Origin: Symbiodinium natans
Lineage: Eukaryota; Sar; Dinophyceae; Suessiales; Symbiodiniaceae
DNA length: 64,000 nucleotides
Direction of reading: 5' to 3'
NCBI GenBank assembly: GCA_905221605.1
Contig: CAJNDS010002702.1
Coordinates: 234,501 to 298,500, forward strand
Each line of letters begins with the position of its first letter. Positions within the stretch are counted from its first letter, which is position 1. A program made the translations under genes and the position numbers. The notes beneath the pieces were generated by a model. It had not been told where the DNA came from. It searched no databases and saw only the letters and a list, made by a program, of their open reading frames with translations. Shown here in pieces: positions 52,661 through 63,960 of this stretch.

Positions 52661-53106
52661 GTGCCCCTTTTGGGAGCAGCTCTTTGTTGCGCCCTCGGTT
52701 TCCTTTTTCAAATCGGCGTCTCGGCTAATGGCCAGGCTCCTGACAATAATGGCAATTGGCCAAAGCATCTGCCAATTCTTCATAACTCGGCTGGCATGGT
52801 GCGACCCATGGAGTGTAGTGGATTTTCTAGGTAGGCCTTTGGGATGCGATGTCATTTTTTGGGGTGCAAGAGGATTATATTTAGAAATCCTTTTCAGAAA
52901 GTTTTTCAGGGCCATTCTATTTTAGCATCGCAGGTGTGATTTGCCTGCGTGCCATGTACCAGCTTAGTACTGCGAGGTCCTTTGGGTTTGCTGCGGAGCA
53001 GCTTCTCCCAAACGCCTGAAAATTCTTAGAATCTTAGACGGCTACTGAGGGAAGTCTAAAGCGACTTCATGGCACTGATAGCTCCGGCATCCTTTGTTGA
53101 CAATCA

Positions 53107-53826
53107 GGGGTGTCGGACGCGCCCCTATCATTTTTCGGTCCAAGACGGACAGCACTAGGGTATCAGGGATCGGCTAAGCAAACTACTTTAACTGCAGGAT
53201 TCCACAACATGTGGACAGCCGGAACTACGCTGAATCGCGCAGAAGGAGAAGGGGGCAGACTGCAGCGGAACCATGCAGGATCTTCCGTGCAGCTTTGAAA
53301 CCCTAAACTTGGGATGTTCATAGGGGGTACTATACTCCCTATTAAGTACTGTTAGTATAAGGGGGAACATCCCAACCCTAAACCCGTAACCAGCATGGGT
53401 GGGACAGGGTAATCAACTGCCGAAGGTTGTTATGATTCGGTTCTTATCATTTTCCTGAGGATGCTGCTGATTAGCATGGCCACCTATGTACTACTGCTGA
53501 CACTTTGAGTCTTGAAGCTATCGATCCGTGTTGTTGCAACTGTTTTTCTGGTTTGCTCATCATTTCCGCGCTCTTTGCAGAAGTTATAGATAGCAGCAGC
53601 ACAAATAGATCACACAGTCAGCCGGTGCATGCCGCCCTAGACCCTACACCCTAAACCCTTCTGCCCTAAACGGGCGCAGGGCACTAGCAACAAGAACCCT
53701 TTCTAAACCCCAGCAAGTCGCGCGTCCCGCCGCTGCCTCCGGCTGTTTGCCATGGGCGGCCGCTCCTCGCAAGAGAGCTCCAAAGGCGAAGAAGAGCCTG
53801 CGGAGCCGAGCCGAATGCCGAGGCAT
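53107..53826 (+). CDS. Exon-like fragments, unknown
   Basis: About 53107-53156 (AATCAG|G) reads GVSDAPLSFFGPRRTAL. From 53199 (CTGCAG|G) reads FHNMWTAGTTLNRAEGEGGR then LQRNHA. About 53745-53826 reads LPWAAAPRKRAPKAKKSL, a basic stretch. An M1 element lies between (53310-53374). Borders are tentative. Confidence 0.3.
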
Positions 53827-53849
53827 TGTACGCCGGGAGACTCTTTATT

Positions 53850-55200
53850 TCTGCGTAGGGTACCACATGATTGTATTGTTATTTACATTCATATCATGAT
53901 CAGCTATTTATAGTATGAATATTTTTCATATACCTAATATGATAAATATTATTCATATATAGTATTATCATAGCAATAATTTGCAACATGAGTATGAATT
54001 GTTTGCTTCCAAAAAGCAGACTTTTACGGGCAAACATGGGCCAGAGATGCGAAAGTCATTCTTCACTCAAGAACGTGCCGTGCAACCATGTACAAGAAAA
54101 GCCCTAACCCCTAACCCCACCCTAAACCCTAAACGCTAAGCCCTCAACCCTCAAGGCCAGGATAAATAGAAATTGTACGCGTTTCATTGCGAGCAGCCCG
54201 TGCAATAATCCTTCATCCTTCACAGCGCACAAAAATCAGACAACAGGGCACCCAAAAAAAGACCCTGAACAAGGAAAGAAGGCCCCGAAGATGCTCCCGG
54301 CGTCCCTTTAGGCCCCCCAAAATCCCCCCAAGAAAACCGCAACCCATCGAACCCCCAAAACCCCACCCCACACGCCCCCAAACCCCCAAACCCTTCCAAA
54401 CACCACAAAACGACCCACCCCCCACCAAACCCGACAAAACCTCCCCAAATTTCAGCAAAAGCAAAAACAAAACCCGGCAAAACCCCCCAAAACCCCGGAC
54501 ACAAACCCTTTACAATTTCTATAAACCCTAAACCCTAAACCCTAAACCCTATACCCTATACCCTATACCCTATACCCTATAAACCCTAAGCCTACAACAG
54601 GCACCCAGGCGAGTCGGAGGAGATAAAGGAAGATCCTTCCCTGCAGGCACGGAGGGGCGCAAGGGAGTGAAATCCCGGGCTCCAACAGTCTCAACCCGCC
54701 ATATGGGCATTTAGGGTTTAGGGTTTAGGGGTTTAGGGTTTAGGGTTTAGGGTTTGGGGTTTAGGTTTAGGGTTTAGGGTTTAGGGTTTAGGGTTTAGGG
54801 TTTAGGGTTTAGGGTTTAGGGTTTAGGGTATTTCCCGACATAGGGGTACCCCTTTTTGGTACCCCAAATAGAATAGAATCCCCTAAACGGGCCCCCAAAT
54901 AGGGTACCCGTATTTTGTGAAGCCCCATATAGAAGTATAGGTAAAACTATAAAGATATCCTCGGTACGCCCTTGGCACATTTTGTCTTTACCCTTATTGG
55001 GTTTAAGAGGACCATATTCAGGAATCTTTTCTCACAGGGTTCTTAAGGGGCCATCCTAATCCTAGTATCTTCGGGGGAAGGACGTTGTGTAGGATGGCTG
55101 GCTCTCACTCGGGTCTACACCCTGATCTTTGAGTTCCCTTGAAACCCCAAGTCCCTCAGAACTCAACCCTAAACCCTAAACCCCAAACCCTAAACCCTGA
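53850..55200. other. Repeat and AT-rich stretch without a placed exon
   Basis: AT-rich sequence (53860-54010), a Lys/Pro-coding frame in A/C-rich sequence (54187-54531) that I treat as non-coding, CCCTATA and CCCTAAA repeats (54520-54600), a TTTAGGG array (54710-54830) abutting an M2 element, and CCCTAAA repeats (55165-55200). Confidence 0.45.
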
Positions 55201-55206
55201 GCTCAG

Positions 55207-56235
55207 GCCGGCTTCAAGACGGATCTCGTCTCCGAGCCTTGCTGCAGCCGACTTTGTGGATCGCTCGCCTGCAATGATTCCCAGCAACTGTTGGATCCAG
55301 TAGCTCAGAAGCCCTTCGGAACCGATGCTGCATCTCTGCTGCTAGGTTTCGTCGTACATCGTCTTTTCTTTTTAAGGGGAATAGAGGAGGTTTTGCCGAA
55401 GTTCATCAGGGGTGCTCGCAATCATCGGTCCGAGGGTGTGCAGCCAAGATGGCTGCTCGGAGAATGCTCGAGAGATTTGCCTGGCTCTGTCTGGATCGCC
55501 AGAACCTCGCCAGGTGGGGCATGCTGACTGTCACATGTTGGGATGTTCCCCCTTATACTCATAGCTCCCTCATGGGGATTCTTAATCGTACCCCCCCCCC
55601 CCCCTGTTACTGTACAATCCCATCAGGGCGTCACACGCGGAATGACGTGAAAGCCACCCGACGTGTATTTACATGTCTACATGCAGAATTTTCGAAGCTC
55701 TAATCCTGCACAGGAGCTTTCCGAAGCACAACGCTACGCACTGGCACTGGAAGATGGTGCCGTGGAGCTTCACACGCAAAATGCCCATGGTTTGATGCCT
55801 GCCAGACTGTACGTTCCTGTGAATTTACGGCAGCTTGCGTACGACTGGTCTGCCCCCAGCTCCTCACAACCCGCCATCTCCGATGCCGAGATGGCGGAGC
55901 TGCGCGACTGTCTCACCACTTTCGTTGAAGCGATGCTCCGCGGCGTGATTGTACAACTGACAATTGAGGGGAATGAGACGGGCGAAGGGTGCAATCTTGT
56001 GGCAGTGGTGGCTCTGCCCTCGTCCCTGGAAGATCTGATCATCACCACGGGAGGTCTGGAGCAAAGCATTCGGCTTAGTTGCATTCGTTGGGTGCGGCCC
56101 CTCGACAAGGGTCGAAGGAGTGCAAGCTGGCTTTGGGCAAACGAGAGGCAGGGGTCGCGACCAAATCTTGTTTTGTGGCAGCAGCATGTCACCGACTTGC
56201 CACTATCATCCCAAGGAGAAAGATGGTGCACGTGA
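55207..56235 (+). CDS. Gene I, two or more exons, longest exon of the window, unknown
   Basis: Exon 55207-55345 (CTCAG|G, GT donor) reads AGFKTDLVSEPCCSRLCGSL then DPVAQKPFGTDAASLLL. A middle exon near 55410-55510 (CATCAG|G to CGCCAG|GT) is open in two frames. Exon 55687-56235 (CATGCAG|A) is about 550 bp: SEAQRYALALEDGAVELHTQ, MPARLYVPVNLRQLAYDWSA, DAEMAELRDCLTTFVEAMLR, GVIVQLTIEGNETGEGCNLV and SLEDLIITTGGLEQSIRLSC IRWVRP. Alternating hydrophobic strands in the second half suggest a beta-rich domain (PH-like is possible but unproven). Stop TGA at 56233-56235, though the exon may end earlier. A left-half M1 element and C tract are in the intron. Confidence 0.55.
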
Positions 56236-56239
56236 GCCT

Positions 56240-57560
56240 AGCAGGAGGTTGTTTCCTGCGCTTTCGATTCGATCAGGAGGACTGTGGGACTGTGCTTCAG
56301 CATTGGCATTATTTGCACAACGTGACAAGCAATGCAGCCAGTAATTCACTTTCAGTTGCTACCCAGCCTCGAGCTCTCATCTTTCCATGACATTCTTCTG
56401 CGTTGCTGTTGTTGAGGACCAGGCGGCTTTCTTTGGCACTTGCATGCGACTGCTTGCCAAGGACTGGGGTTTGGGGGTGTATACAGCTTAGGGCTTCAAA
56501 AGCCCAGCAGTTGGCTACGAGATTAGGGTGTGCAACTGGCCAGGCGTCGTATGCCGACTCCCTGATCGACTGACCTTCACTGATTCACAACGCCACAAGT
56601 GCAGTGAAAATGTTGCCGGAGCTTCACGCACAGTCAGCAGAGCCCGTCTTGTCGCATTTCTGTCGGACCATGTGGTCATTGACAGGCTCAAGCCCCAAAT
56701 TTATTTAGTAGCATCAAGAAACACAAGAAATCGACGTGCTAGAACGTGCTGCGCGGCATCTCACTGGTTCAAAGGGTTCAGCATGTCGCTGCTTTTTCAC
56801 TTTGTTTAGCCAAGACAAAGCCTGCAAGTCCTGCCCGGCGTGCGCTATGTATGAAGGTTTTGTGCACGCTGCAACTACCTATATCCATGCCAGAGTCTCA
56901 GGAGGCTAACACTTGCTTGTTGCCGTAGCTTTGGTCTGCCTCCGCGTGGTTCTGTCAGCTGCCCCGCAGGAAGAGACAGCTTTTCCGAGCTGTCGTCGGT
57001 GAGGCCTCCCTCAGCTGCAGGGAAGGCACATGCCCGCAGAAGCACACTGTCCCGGCTTCAGGTCTGACACAATGTCCAGCAGTTCTTCGCCGGCTGCCTA
57101 GCAGCCCACGGACGTGCTCGCATGGAGATGTTCAGAGAGTGCAAGAATGCAACACATTCTGCTGGCAGGCAGCTGCTTGCATGTATGGCAATGTGCAGTG
57201 ACCCCAGTGCTCAGGTGTTTGCCCTGCCTCAATGCCACTTGTCAGAGTCGAAGGGGGACGTTCCATCAGTCTGAGATCACGAGAGTCACACTTCTTTTAT
57301 GGCTACTAGTCGGATGCCTGAGTGCTTCAAGGCGAGGCAGACGGCGGCAGGCCTCTTCAAACCGTTACCTAGTTCCTTTTCTTGTGAGTAACTGGTGTTT
57401 TGGTTGATAGTTTTCAAGAAATAAGATGCCGCCCCCCCTCCCCCCACCCCAAAAGGAAATGGGGCTAGAATTGGGGACTGGAGCGTGGTGAAAGTGAGTA
57501 GAGAGCTTGGTAGGCGCAAATGCAAACAAGGTTTCAACAATATTTGCTTGTCTCGGGCGC
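56240..57560. other. Stretch with unresolved open frames
   Basis: GC-balanced sequence without telomere arrays. Several frames of 60-100 codons overlap (56528-56809, 57114-57407 on +). No domain or clean exon border recognised; may be a 3' UTR/intergenic region or exons I could not read. Confidence 0.3.
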
Positions 57561-57568
57561 ATTGCCAG

Positions 57569-59347
57569 GTGGCCGGGTTGTGCTCAATGTTGGGGGGCAC
57601 CACTTCACCACAGCTCTGCACCAAGCTGGTGCTCTGTGTGTGTGTGTGTTTAACGTTATGAATAAGATTAGCAATATTAAGAATATCAGTATGAATCCTT
57701 CCTCTGATCCCAGACGCGGTCGACCCTGACAACCGGGAGAGCGGCGGGGTCACGGCTGTCCGACATCGTCTCGGGGCCATGCGATCAGGCCCGGCCACAG
57801 AGCTTGGCCGTGCACCATGTTAGGGTTTAGGGTTTAGGGTTTAGGGTTTAGGGTTTAGGGTTTAGGGTTTAGGGTTTAGGGTTTAGGGTTTAGGGTCAAA
57901 AGACATACAGAAAGACACGGAGAGATGCCAGAGAACACATGCACAGGCACAACGTCAGCTGTGTTGGTCGAGTTGTAGATGTCGCACCTCTTAGTTGTGG
58001 CCACATTGGGGTTTACGAAAATAGGGGACCCCCAATATAATTCCCAAATAGTGGGGTTCCCCTTCTAAATAAGGACCCCAACAAGGTACCACTAATATCG
58101 CAAACCCCCGAAAGTGGTCAAGGATGGATCCTACTTCCTTGACCATGATGGGGAGCAGTTCCATTTCGTGAGCTTCAGATCAGCTGCCACTTGCACTGCG
58201 ACATGTTATCGATGCGATCTGTTGCATGTTGACAGAGTCAGCAAGGGAGTGCGCAGGTACTTAGCTTTCTTCGCCATGGGCCGGAGCTTTTCGTACCTCC
58301 AGAGAGACTTGCGTGTACTAAGCCGCAGTCCTTGCAAAACTCAAATCCCAAACATGAATAATACTCATAATAACAATAATAATACTAATAGGAATAATAG
58401 TAATAAGAATAATGACAATAAAAATAATCATCATCATAATGTTAATAATGATAATAAAGAGCTCCAATGGTGACTTCACGTTTCCATTCGCCCAAGGACT
58501 TCCGTGGCGCTGCTCACACTGCAGTCGGAGGCACACTGCAAAGTGGCTTTAGGGTTTAGGGTTTAAGGTTTAGGGTTTAGGGTTTAGGGTTTGAGGTAGG
58601 GCTTGGGCTTTGGGAAGGTTGTTTAGGGTCTGTTGCTTGTGGGGGAGGCGAGATTACGGCTTTCAGTTTTGGTTCTTGTTTATCGTGCTCCTTTTTTTAT
58701 CGCGGGGGTCGTTGTGGCCAGTGTGGAGGCCTGAAAGCTACTGTACCCTGTCTGGGACCTAATTGAGTCAACTCCCCAGGCCAAACTGGGACCGTGGTGT
58801 AGAAGTCTATTCCAGGCGCAAGATAGGGGGGTCCAAGGGGGGCGCGTACTCCTTCATTGCACGACCCTAGCCCCTGCCTTCCATCGCTTGCAGACCTAAA
58901 CTACAAGGAATACACCGTTTTATACTATAAGGAGCATAAGCATGCTATAACAGGCTATAACAATAAATGTATTCTGACATACGCTTCCATATTCGAATGT
59001 ACTGTACTGTAAGAACAATACTACCATACCCATAATGTGCGAAAGTGTACTTTGAGAGATATGCCCCCAAGGTCCCATCCACAGAATCGCAACTGAAAAA
59101 TCCCAAGACCCGATTGGGGTTCTTCAGCAAATAGCAGTTTACCTCGAAAACAATGTACAAGAACAATCCCTATCTTCCCCTTATCAGGAAGAGCATCTTT
59201 CATTTTTTTCGGGGGGTTCTTGGGCAAATAGCAGTTTAGGCTCGCAAAGCCAGGCCAAGATGCTGGGACTTACGGCCTTGGCGGAGCTTCTGGAGAGAAA
59301 GAAGCCGCCAAGCGTGGAGCTCAGTCTCAGACCTCGGGGAAAACAAG
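57569..59347 (+). CDS. T1/BTB (KCTD-type) domain protein, partial exons
   Basis: Exon 57569-57624 (TGCCAG|G, GC donor) reads GRVVLNVGGHHFTTALHQ, the signature VxLNVGGxxFxT of potassium-channel tetramerisation (T1/BTB_2) domains. Exon 58115-58167 (CGAAAG|T, GT donor) reads VKDGSYFLDHDGEQFHF, matching the DGSYFIDRDG segment. Exon 59254-59347 (AGCCAG|G, GC donor) reads AKMLGLTALAELLERKKPPS, matching the end of the domain (EAxFxGLxxLxxLL). The exons encoding the TLRxxPDSxLAxMF and FLRxG parts were not located, so the model is incomplete. Such domains form tetramers or pentamers and often act as ubiquitin-ligase adaptors; role here unknown. MITEs M2 and M8 end just before exons two and three. Confidence 0.65.
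58008..58108. mobile_element. MITE family M2 copy before the T1-domain exon
   Basis: GGGGTTTACGAAAATAGGGG at left, ATATCGCAAACCCCC at right. The element ends at about 58108, only six bases before the acceptor of the exon at 58115 (CGAAAG|T), so it forms the end of that intron. Confidence 0.6.
58320..58480 (+). repeat. AAT-type microsatellite
   Basis: About 90 bp of imperfect AAT/AAC/AAG triplets (58358-58458) in a T1-gene intron; it creates an Asn-rich open frame that I reject as coding. Confidence 0.8.
58545..58625 (+). repeat. TTTAGGG array in T1-gene intron
   Basis: Short array with TTTAAGG and TTTGAGG variants, followed by GGCTTTGGG-like sequence. Confidence 0.85.
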
Positions 59348-60649
59348 GCCCTGCCACCATCATTCCATGATTGTCTAGGGCTTCTAGGGTCTAGGATTCC
59401 ATTGGGTTTAGGTTCAGGCTTTAGGGTTTATTAGGGTGTAGGGTTTCCGTAGTACCTAAACGTCAAAAGCTACAATCCCACAAGCCCATGAACTCCGGAA
59501 GCCCCCCAAACCCTGAACCCTGGAAGCCCCCAAAACCCTGAACCCTGTAAGCCCAGGCCTTACCTGCGCACCCTATAAACCCTCAAACCCAATAAGCTCA
59601 GTAAAGCAACAGTTATACCCTAACCCCAAAAACCCTAAACCCTGAACCTGCTGTGTTTGCGGATGCATTCTGCGCGGGAAAAGGAGCTCACGAAGCCCAG
59701 CCTGGCGCATATGTGAATGCAGGGAGCTGAGAGCTGCAGTTAAGGGGTTTAGGGTATAGGGTTTAGGGTTTAGGGTTTAGTGTTTAGGGACGCTTAATCT
59801 TGTTCCCCTATTTCCCCCCCCCCCCCCCCTAGATAGGACCTTGCATGGTCCTAAAGAACCCCTAAGGCCCCTCATAAGGGTCCCTCCTTTGGTCCCTTGA
59901 TGCAGGCCGGTAAGGAGGTTTAGGGGTGTACCAAATGTACGATAAATTGCTGGGTTGTGCCGAGCGGCACGGGCCGGCCCACGCCGCCCCACAAACGAAA
60001 CCGTGAAGATTGGCATGTAGCATCCTCATACCTACAGGTTGTGGGTGGGGCTACCCCCCTACGTTCCCCCCATAGTCAAGGCTGTTTAGGGATAATTAAG
60101 CCCAATTACTGTTGTTTGAGGGGGTTCAGGCCTACATGTTGGACGTAGTGTTTGAATGCTGTTGAGGCAGAGTCTGTCATGTTTGGGGCAATTCTTTTCA
60201 AGCTATTAAAGGTTCGGGGGGGGGTTAGGGAACTTCCGTATCATATGGCTTCGTGATTGTTTCGTGAAGCTCCTTACTGTTTATGTAGTGGGTTTCACCC
60301 CAAAGTTCGCACGAACATGTTGCAGGATTTGGGCTTAGGGCCAAACGTTAGTGGCGCACACCTCGGGCGCCCGAAACAAGATTCCTAAGCGTTACTTGCA
60401 ATGTAGGAGCGGGGCATGGGCCGAAGCATGTAAAGGACTTGACGACTTGAAGGCTTGAGGGAGTTCTTAAGAGAAGTGTCTTCATGGTGTTTAAATTACA
60501 CACAAGCTCCCGGGTGCAAGCTCCCCCTATCCATACTCAATCGACAGAACGAATCACAAGATAAAGTTGGGGAGGGAATGGAGCTACAGCTGTCGTTGAC
60601 CGGCTCCGTTGAACTCGTGTCGGTTCGCGCGGTGTCGTCGTCTGCTGCA

Positions 60650-60664
60650 ACCCCACAGCCAGTT

Positions 60665-60697
<33 letters not shown>

Positions 60698-61200
60698 ACA
60701 ACAACAACAACAGCAACCACAGCATCAGCAACTGCAACAACAACACACTTACGCTTAGAATCAAGATGAACAAAATCAGCATCCCATCCCTAAGCATGTT
60801 CGGACAAAGAAGCGCGTGCAAGGCCGAGGACTACATGGGTGCTCCTCATCCAGAGAATGAGGCAAGGGTCCCTTGTTGTTGCAGCCCTTAGCAACAGCAA
60901 TAACTTGCGTATGATGATGACAAGTATGATGGCGATAATGGTGACGATGACCATGACGATGACGACGATGATGACGACGACTGTCGCTGTCGTGGTCGCT
61001 GCTGCTGCTATTGCTGCTATTGCTGCTATTGCTGCTATTGCTGCTATTGCTGCTATTGCTGCTGCTGCCGCTGCGTCGCTGCTGCCGGAGTCGTGGTTGT
61101 CGTTGTTGTCGTTGATGTCGTCCTTGTCGTTGTTGTCGTTGTTGTCGTGGTTGTTGTGGTCGTTGTCGTCGTTGTCGTCGTCGTCGTCGCCGTTGTTGTG
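60650..61200 (+). repeat. Triplet microsatellite block
   Basis: CAA/CAG triplets (60665-60735), ATGATG/GACGAC triplets (60915-60985), a TTGCTGCTA nonamer run (61005-61065) and GTCGTTGTT triplets (61090-61200). Long frames are open on both strands only because stops are absent from the triplets. Confidence 0.85.
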
Positions 61201-61442
61201 GTGCCAGTTACTACGATCTGCCGTTAACTGGCAGGCCGAGAGAATGGCTAAGCTGCAGTCCCTGAAAGTTGTGGACACAGTGAATGTTGTTGGGCACCCA
61301 GTGGCTGCAGCAATCAGATCCTCAGTGCAAAGCAAGTGGAATTCCCTGGCACAGCAGAGGGGAAATGCATCACTGCCATGGCTGTGCTGGCCTTCAGGAC
61401 ACTGATTACGACAACATTACTCGAGCAGTTGCCGCAATTTTG

Positions 61443-61556
61443 CAGGCACGCCCTTGGAGGGCAACCTTGTGTCATGGGGACATGCAGCTCGTGCTGTTTG
61501 CACAGAATCCGGAAGCCGAGTGTAGTCTTGAAGAACAACCCTGTTTCCACCGACTT
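61443..61556 (+). CDS. Exon-like fragment before the GAF exons, unknown
   Basis: After TTTGCAG|G the frame reads ARPWRATLCHGDMQLVLFAQ then NPEAECSLEEQPCFHRL and TAG. Coding-like. Whether it joins the GAF exons is not known. Confidence 0.35.
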
Positions 61557-61672
61557 TAGGGTCCCCAGAACAATGCAGTTCGCGCTCCTCCCTCGTGATT
61601 GTGGTGGGTACTCGCACCTCCGGTCCCCTTGAAGTGGTGACTCACTACCCGGTTTAGGCTTTAGGGCGGCAG

Positions 61673-63280
61673 TCGTACCACAAACCTGTCCGCCGCCTCT
61701 TGCGAAAGATTAAAGATGCCCAGCAGGTTCCGATCTGCCTCGTGTCCTTGGTTGCGGAAGACAGGCAGTGGTTCCATCCTCGAGCTCAGAAAGCCCTCCC
61801 AAAATCTCAAGAATCCCCAAATCCTTCAATCTTTTTTCACGTCCCTAGACCCTAAACCCTAAACTGTAAAACCCTAAACCGTAAAACCCTAAACCCTAAA
61901 CCCTAAACTCTAAACCCTAAACCCTAAACCCTAAACCCCCTTTTTGGGGGGGCCCCTTGAGCCCCTTGAGCAAACTCTCAGGTTCAAGTCCAAGTGCGGG
62001 CTGTCTGCAGACGAAACACCCAGGCCTGAGCTCACTAAGCTGCGACTCAGGTTTCATAGTAGGGTTTAGGGTTTAGGGGGTTTCGGGTTTTGGGGTTGGG
62101 GTTTAGGGTTTAGGGTTTAGGGCTTTAGGGTTTAGATTTTAGGGCTCAGTTCACTAAAGTGCGACAGTTTTGTGAGGCTGAGGTGAGTGTAAAAGGGCAC
62201 AATCGCGCCCATCAGGGTGCATCTTGCCAGAATGCCATGACGTGGGTTCATGGGGATTCAATCAATCCCATCATGCCCCATATAGCCTGAACCCTAAACC
62301 CTACAGCAAATCCCCTCGAACCCAAACCCTTAACCTCAAACTACCCCTAAACCCTAAGAGCCCTAAACCCTAAACCCTAAAATCCCAAACCCTCAACCTC
62401 AAACTACTACTAAACCTTGAAGCTCTGAGGCCTCGCACCTTCAGGGGTGCCACACCAAGGGCCCCTCACACGGGCCCGTAGCGATATAGGTATTTCACAA
62501 AATAGGTGCCCATTTTATACCCAAAATAGGGGTACCCCGTTTTTTACCCAAAATAGGGGTACCCCTTTTATACCCTAGGAAAAAAGCACCCCTACTCCCG
62601 GAAGCCCCCAAAGGTGGAGCGACTCTAAGAGCCCTTGTACGGATTTAGGATTTAGGATTCGTAGGGTATGTAAGGATCCAAAATCAGGGCTCGGATTAGG
62701 GGCCCCTACTTGTTTCCGAACCCTGGAGTTCACCCTAAACCCTAAACCCTAAACTCTAAACGTTAAGAATGAGTCCTCAACCAGATGTCAGGACCTGCAG
62801 CTTTTGTGCCTACACGTTGCTTCCCGAGGCCATCGAGGCGCGCCGGACTTCTTCCGGAGCCCCTGTCGAACCTGAAGCCTTCAACCTCAATCCCTCCGAC
62901 CCCGAATGCCCTGAACACCCTAGGTAGTCGATCCTAAACCTCCCATGCCCTACCCCCAAACCCTGCTTGGAGGTTCATGGTACTTCTTATCCCAGGTATA
63001 GCTGTACGTATCACCCAATTAGAGCCATATTAGTGCGCTTAGGGGGCTTCTAAGTGGGTTCATGATAAGTGCAGTTCTGTTTAGGTGATAAGTACCATGA
63101 ACCTCCAAGTGAACCATCCTGGCCCCGAAGCCTAAACCCTGAACCGTAAACCCTAACCCCTAAACCCTAAACCCTAAACCCTAAAACCCTAAACCCTAAG
63201 CACCAGCAACCCCACAACGCACCCCAAAAGGACGCCCGGGTGCTCCTCGTGCGGGATGCCAGACACGACCTGCGCTTCAT
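61673..63280 (+). CDS. GAF-domain protein, 5' exons in window
   Basis: Exon 61673-61770 (GGCAG|T, GT donor) reads KPVRRLLRKIKDAQQVPICL then VSLVAEDRQ. Exon 61982-62023 (CTCAG|G, GC donor) completes Trp (TG|G) and reads FKSKCGLSADETP. Exon 62792-62837 (TGTCAG|G, GC donor) completes Arg (AG|G) and reads TCSFCAYTLLPEAIE. Exon 63231-63280 (AAAAG|G, GA donor) reads DARVLLVRDARHDLRF. Joined, this is the classic GAF start: VPIxLVSLVxEDRQWFKSxxGL...ETPR..SFCA...V.DAR.D.RF. GAF domains bind small ligands (cyclic nucleotides, chromophores) and regulate linked domains; the partner domains lie beyond the right edge. All four phases agree. Confidence 0.75.
62966..63110. mobile_element. MITE family M3, full copy
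   Basis: About 145 bp with perfect inverted ends CTTGGAGGTTCATGGTACTT and AAGTACCATGAACCTCCAAG. It lies in a GAF-gene intron, between exons 62792-62837 and 63231-63280. No telomere-type insert in this copy. Confidence 0.8.
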
Positions 63281-63299
63281 GAAGCTTCTTGGATTCCAC

Positions 63300-63960
63300 C
63301 AGAACATTTTCCAAACTCGGGGTACCCTGTTCTATCCCAAAGATTTGAATCCCCTTAGAGTTTGGCTTTTTGAGTTGAGGGCTTTGAGGCACATATCCCA
63401 AGGGTTTCACAGGGCATGGCTTGCAAGGGAACGCGGCCAAGGGCCATGGAGCGCCTTCCGTCTGCATCCGCCGTGAACGCTGGAAAGCCATGGGCGAGAA
63501 CTGTGTAGTCCTCACAGGCTTGCAAAACCATGGGTGAAAATTCCCGAGCAAGCAAAAAGCAGTAAAGTCTCGAAGTCTTACAGGTTGCAAAGCCAGATGC
63601 GATGAATGCTTGCTAAACGCAACTTGCAGAGTTTCGGGTGGCTGTCTGGTGAGTCTGCTACTTCCGTTCTTGCTGATTACGTTAACTACGTTGCGCATTC
63701 GAAGATTTGACATGGCACATCCATTCGCGAAAGCTAGCATGCAGCTCCGTGAGTCTTCCGTGTTGAAGATCTAAGGGAATTTCCATCGTCCTTCCTTATG
63801 GTCCCTTACCTTCTTCAAAGGTTCTGAATTATGGGCGCTGCGGTTTTATAGGGTATATAAGGGGCATGTTCTCCCAAAATTAAAGGCTCAGATCAAGGGA
63901 CCATGTAACCACCTTAGGAGAAGACCCCGAACCCTAGAACCCTAAACCCTACTAGTAAAA
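63300..63960. other. Right edge: M2 remnant and unresolved sequence
   Basis: Starts with an M2-like stretch (AACATTTTCCAAACTCGGGG, 63303-63322) just after the GAF exon donor. The rest has overlapping frames on both strands without a recognisable domain, then CCCTAAA-type units from about 63925. Confidence 0.4.

Noticed and set aside
54187-54531. Lys/Pro-rich ORF of 114 codons
   Set aside because: The sequence is A/C-rich with repeated AACCCC/CCAAA motifs resembling degenerate telomere-type DNA; no exon border or domain.
60790-61405. Long overlapping ORFs on both strands (181 and 188 codons)
   Set aside because: They span triplet microsatellites; both strands stay open because the triplets lack stops. 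Only the end, after 61200, might include an exon.
63189-63740. Minus-strand ORF of 183 codons
   Set aside because: It runs across a GAF exon on the other strand, an M2 remnant and telomere-type repeats. No domain is visible and the + strand reading is strong.
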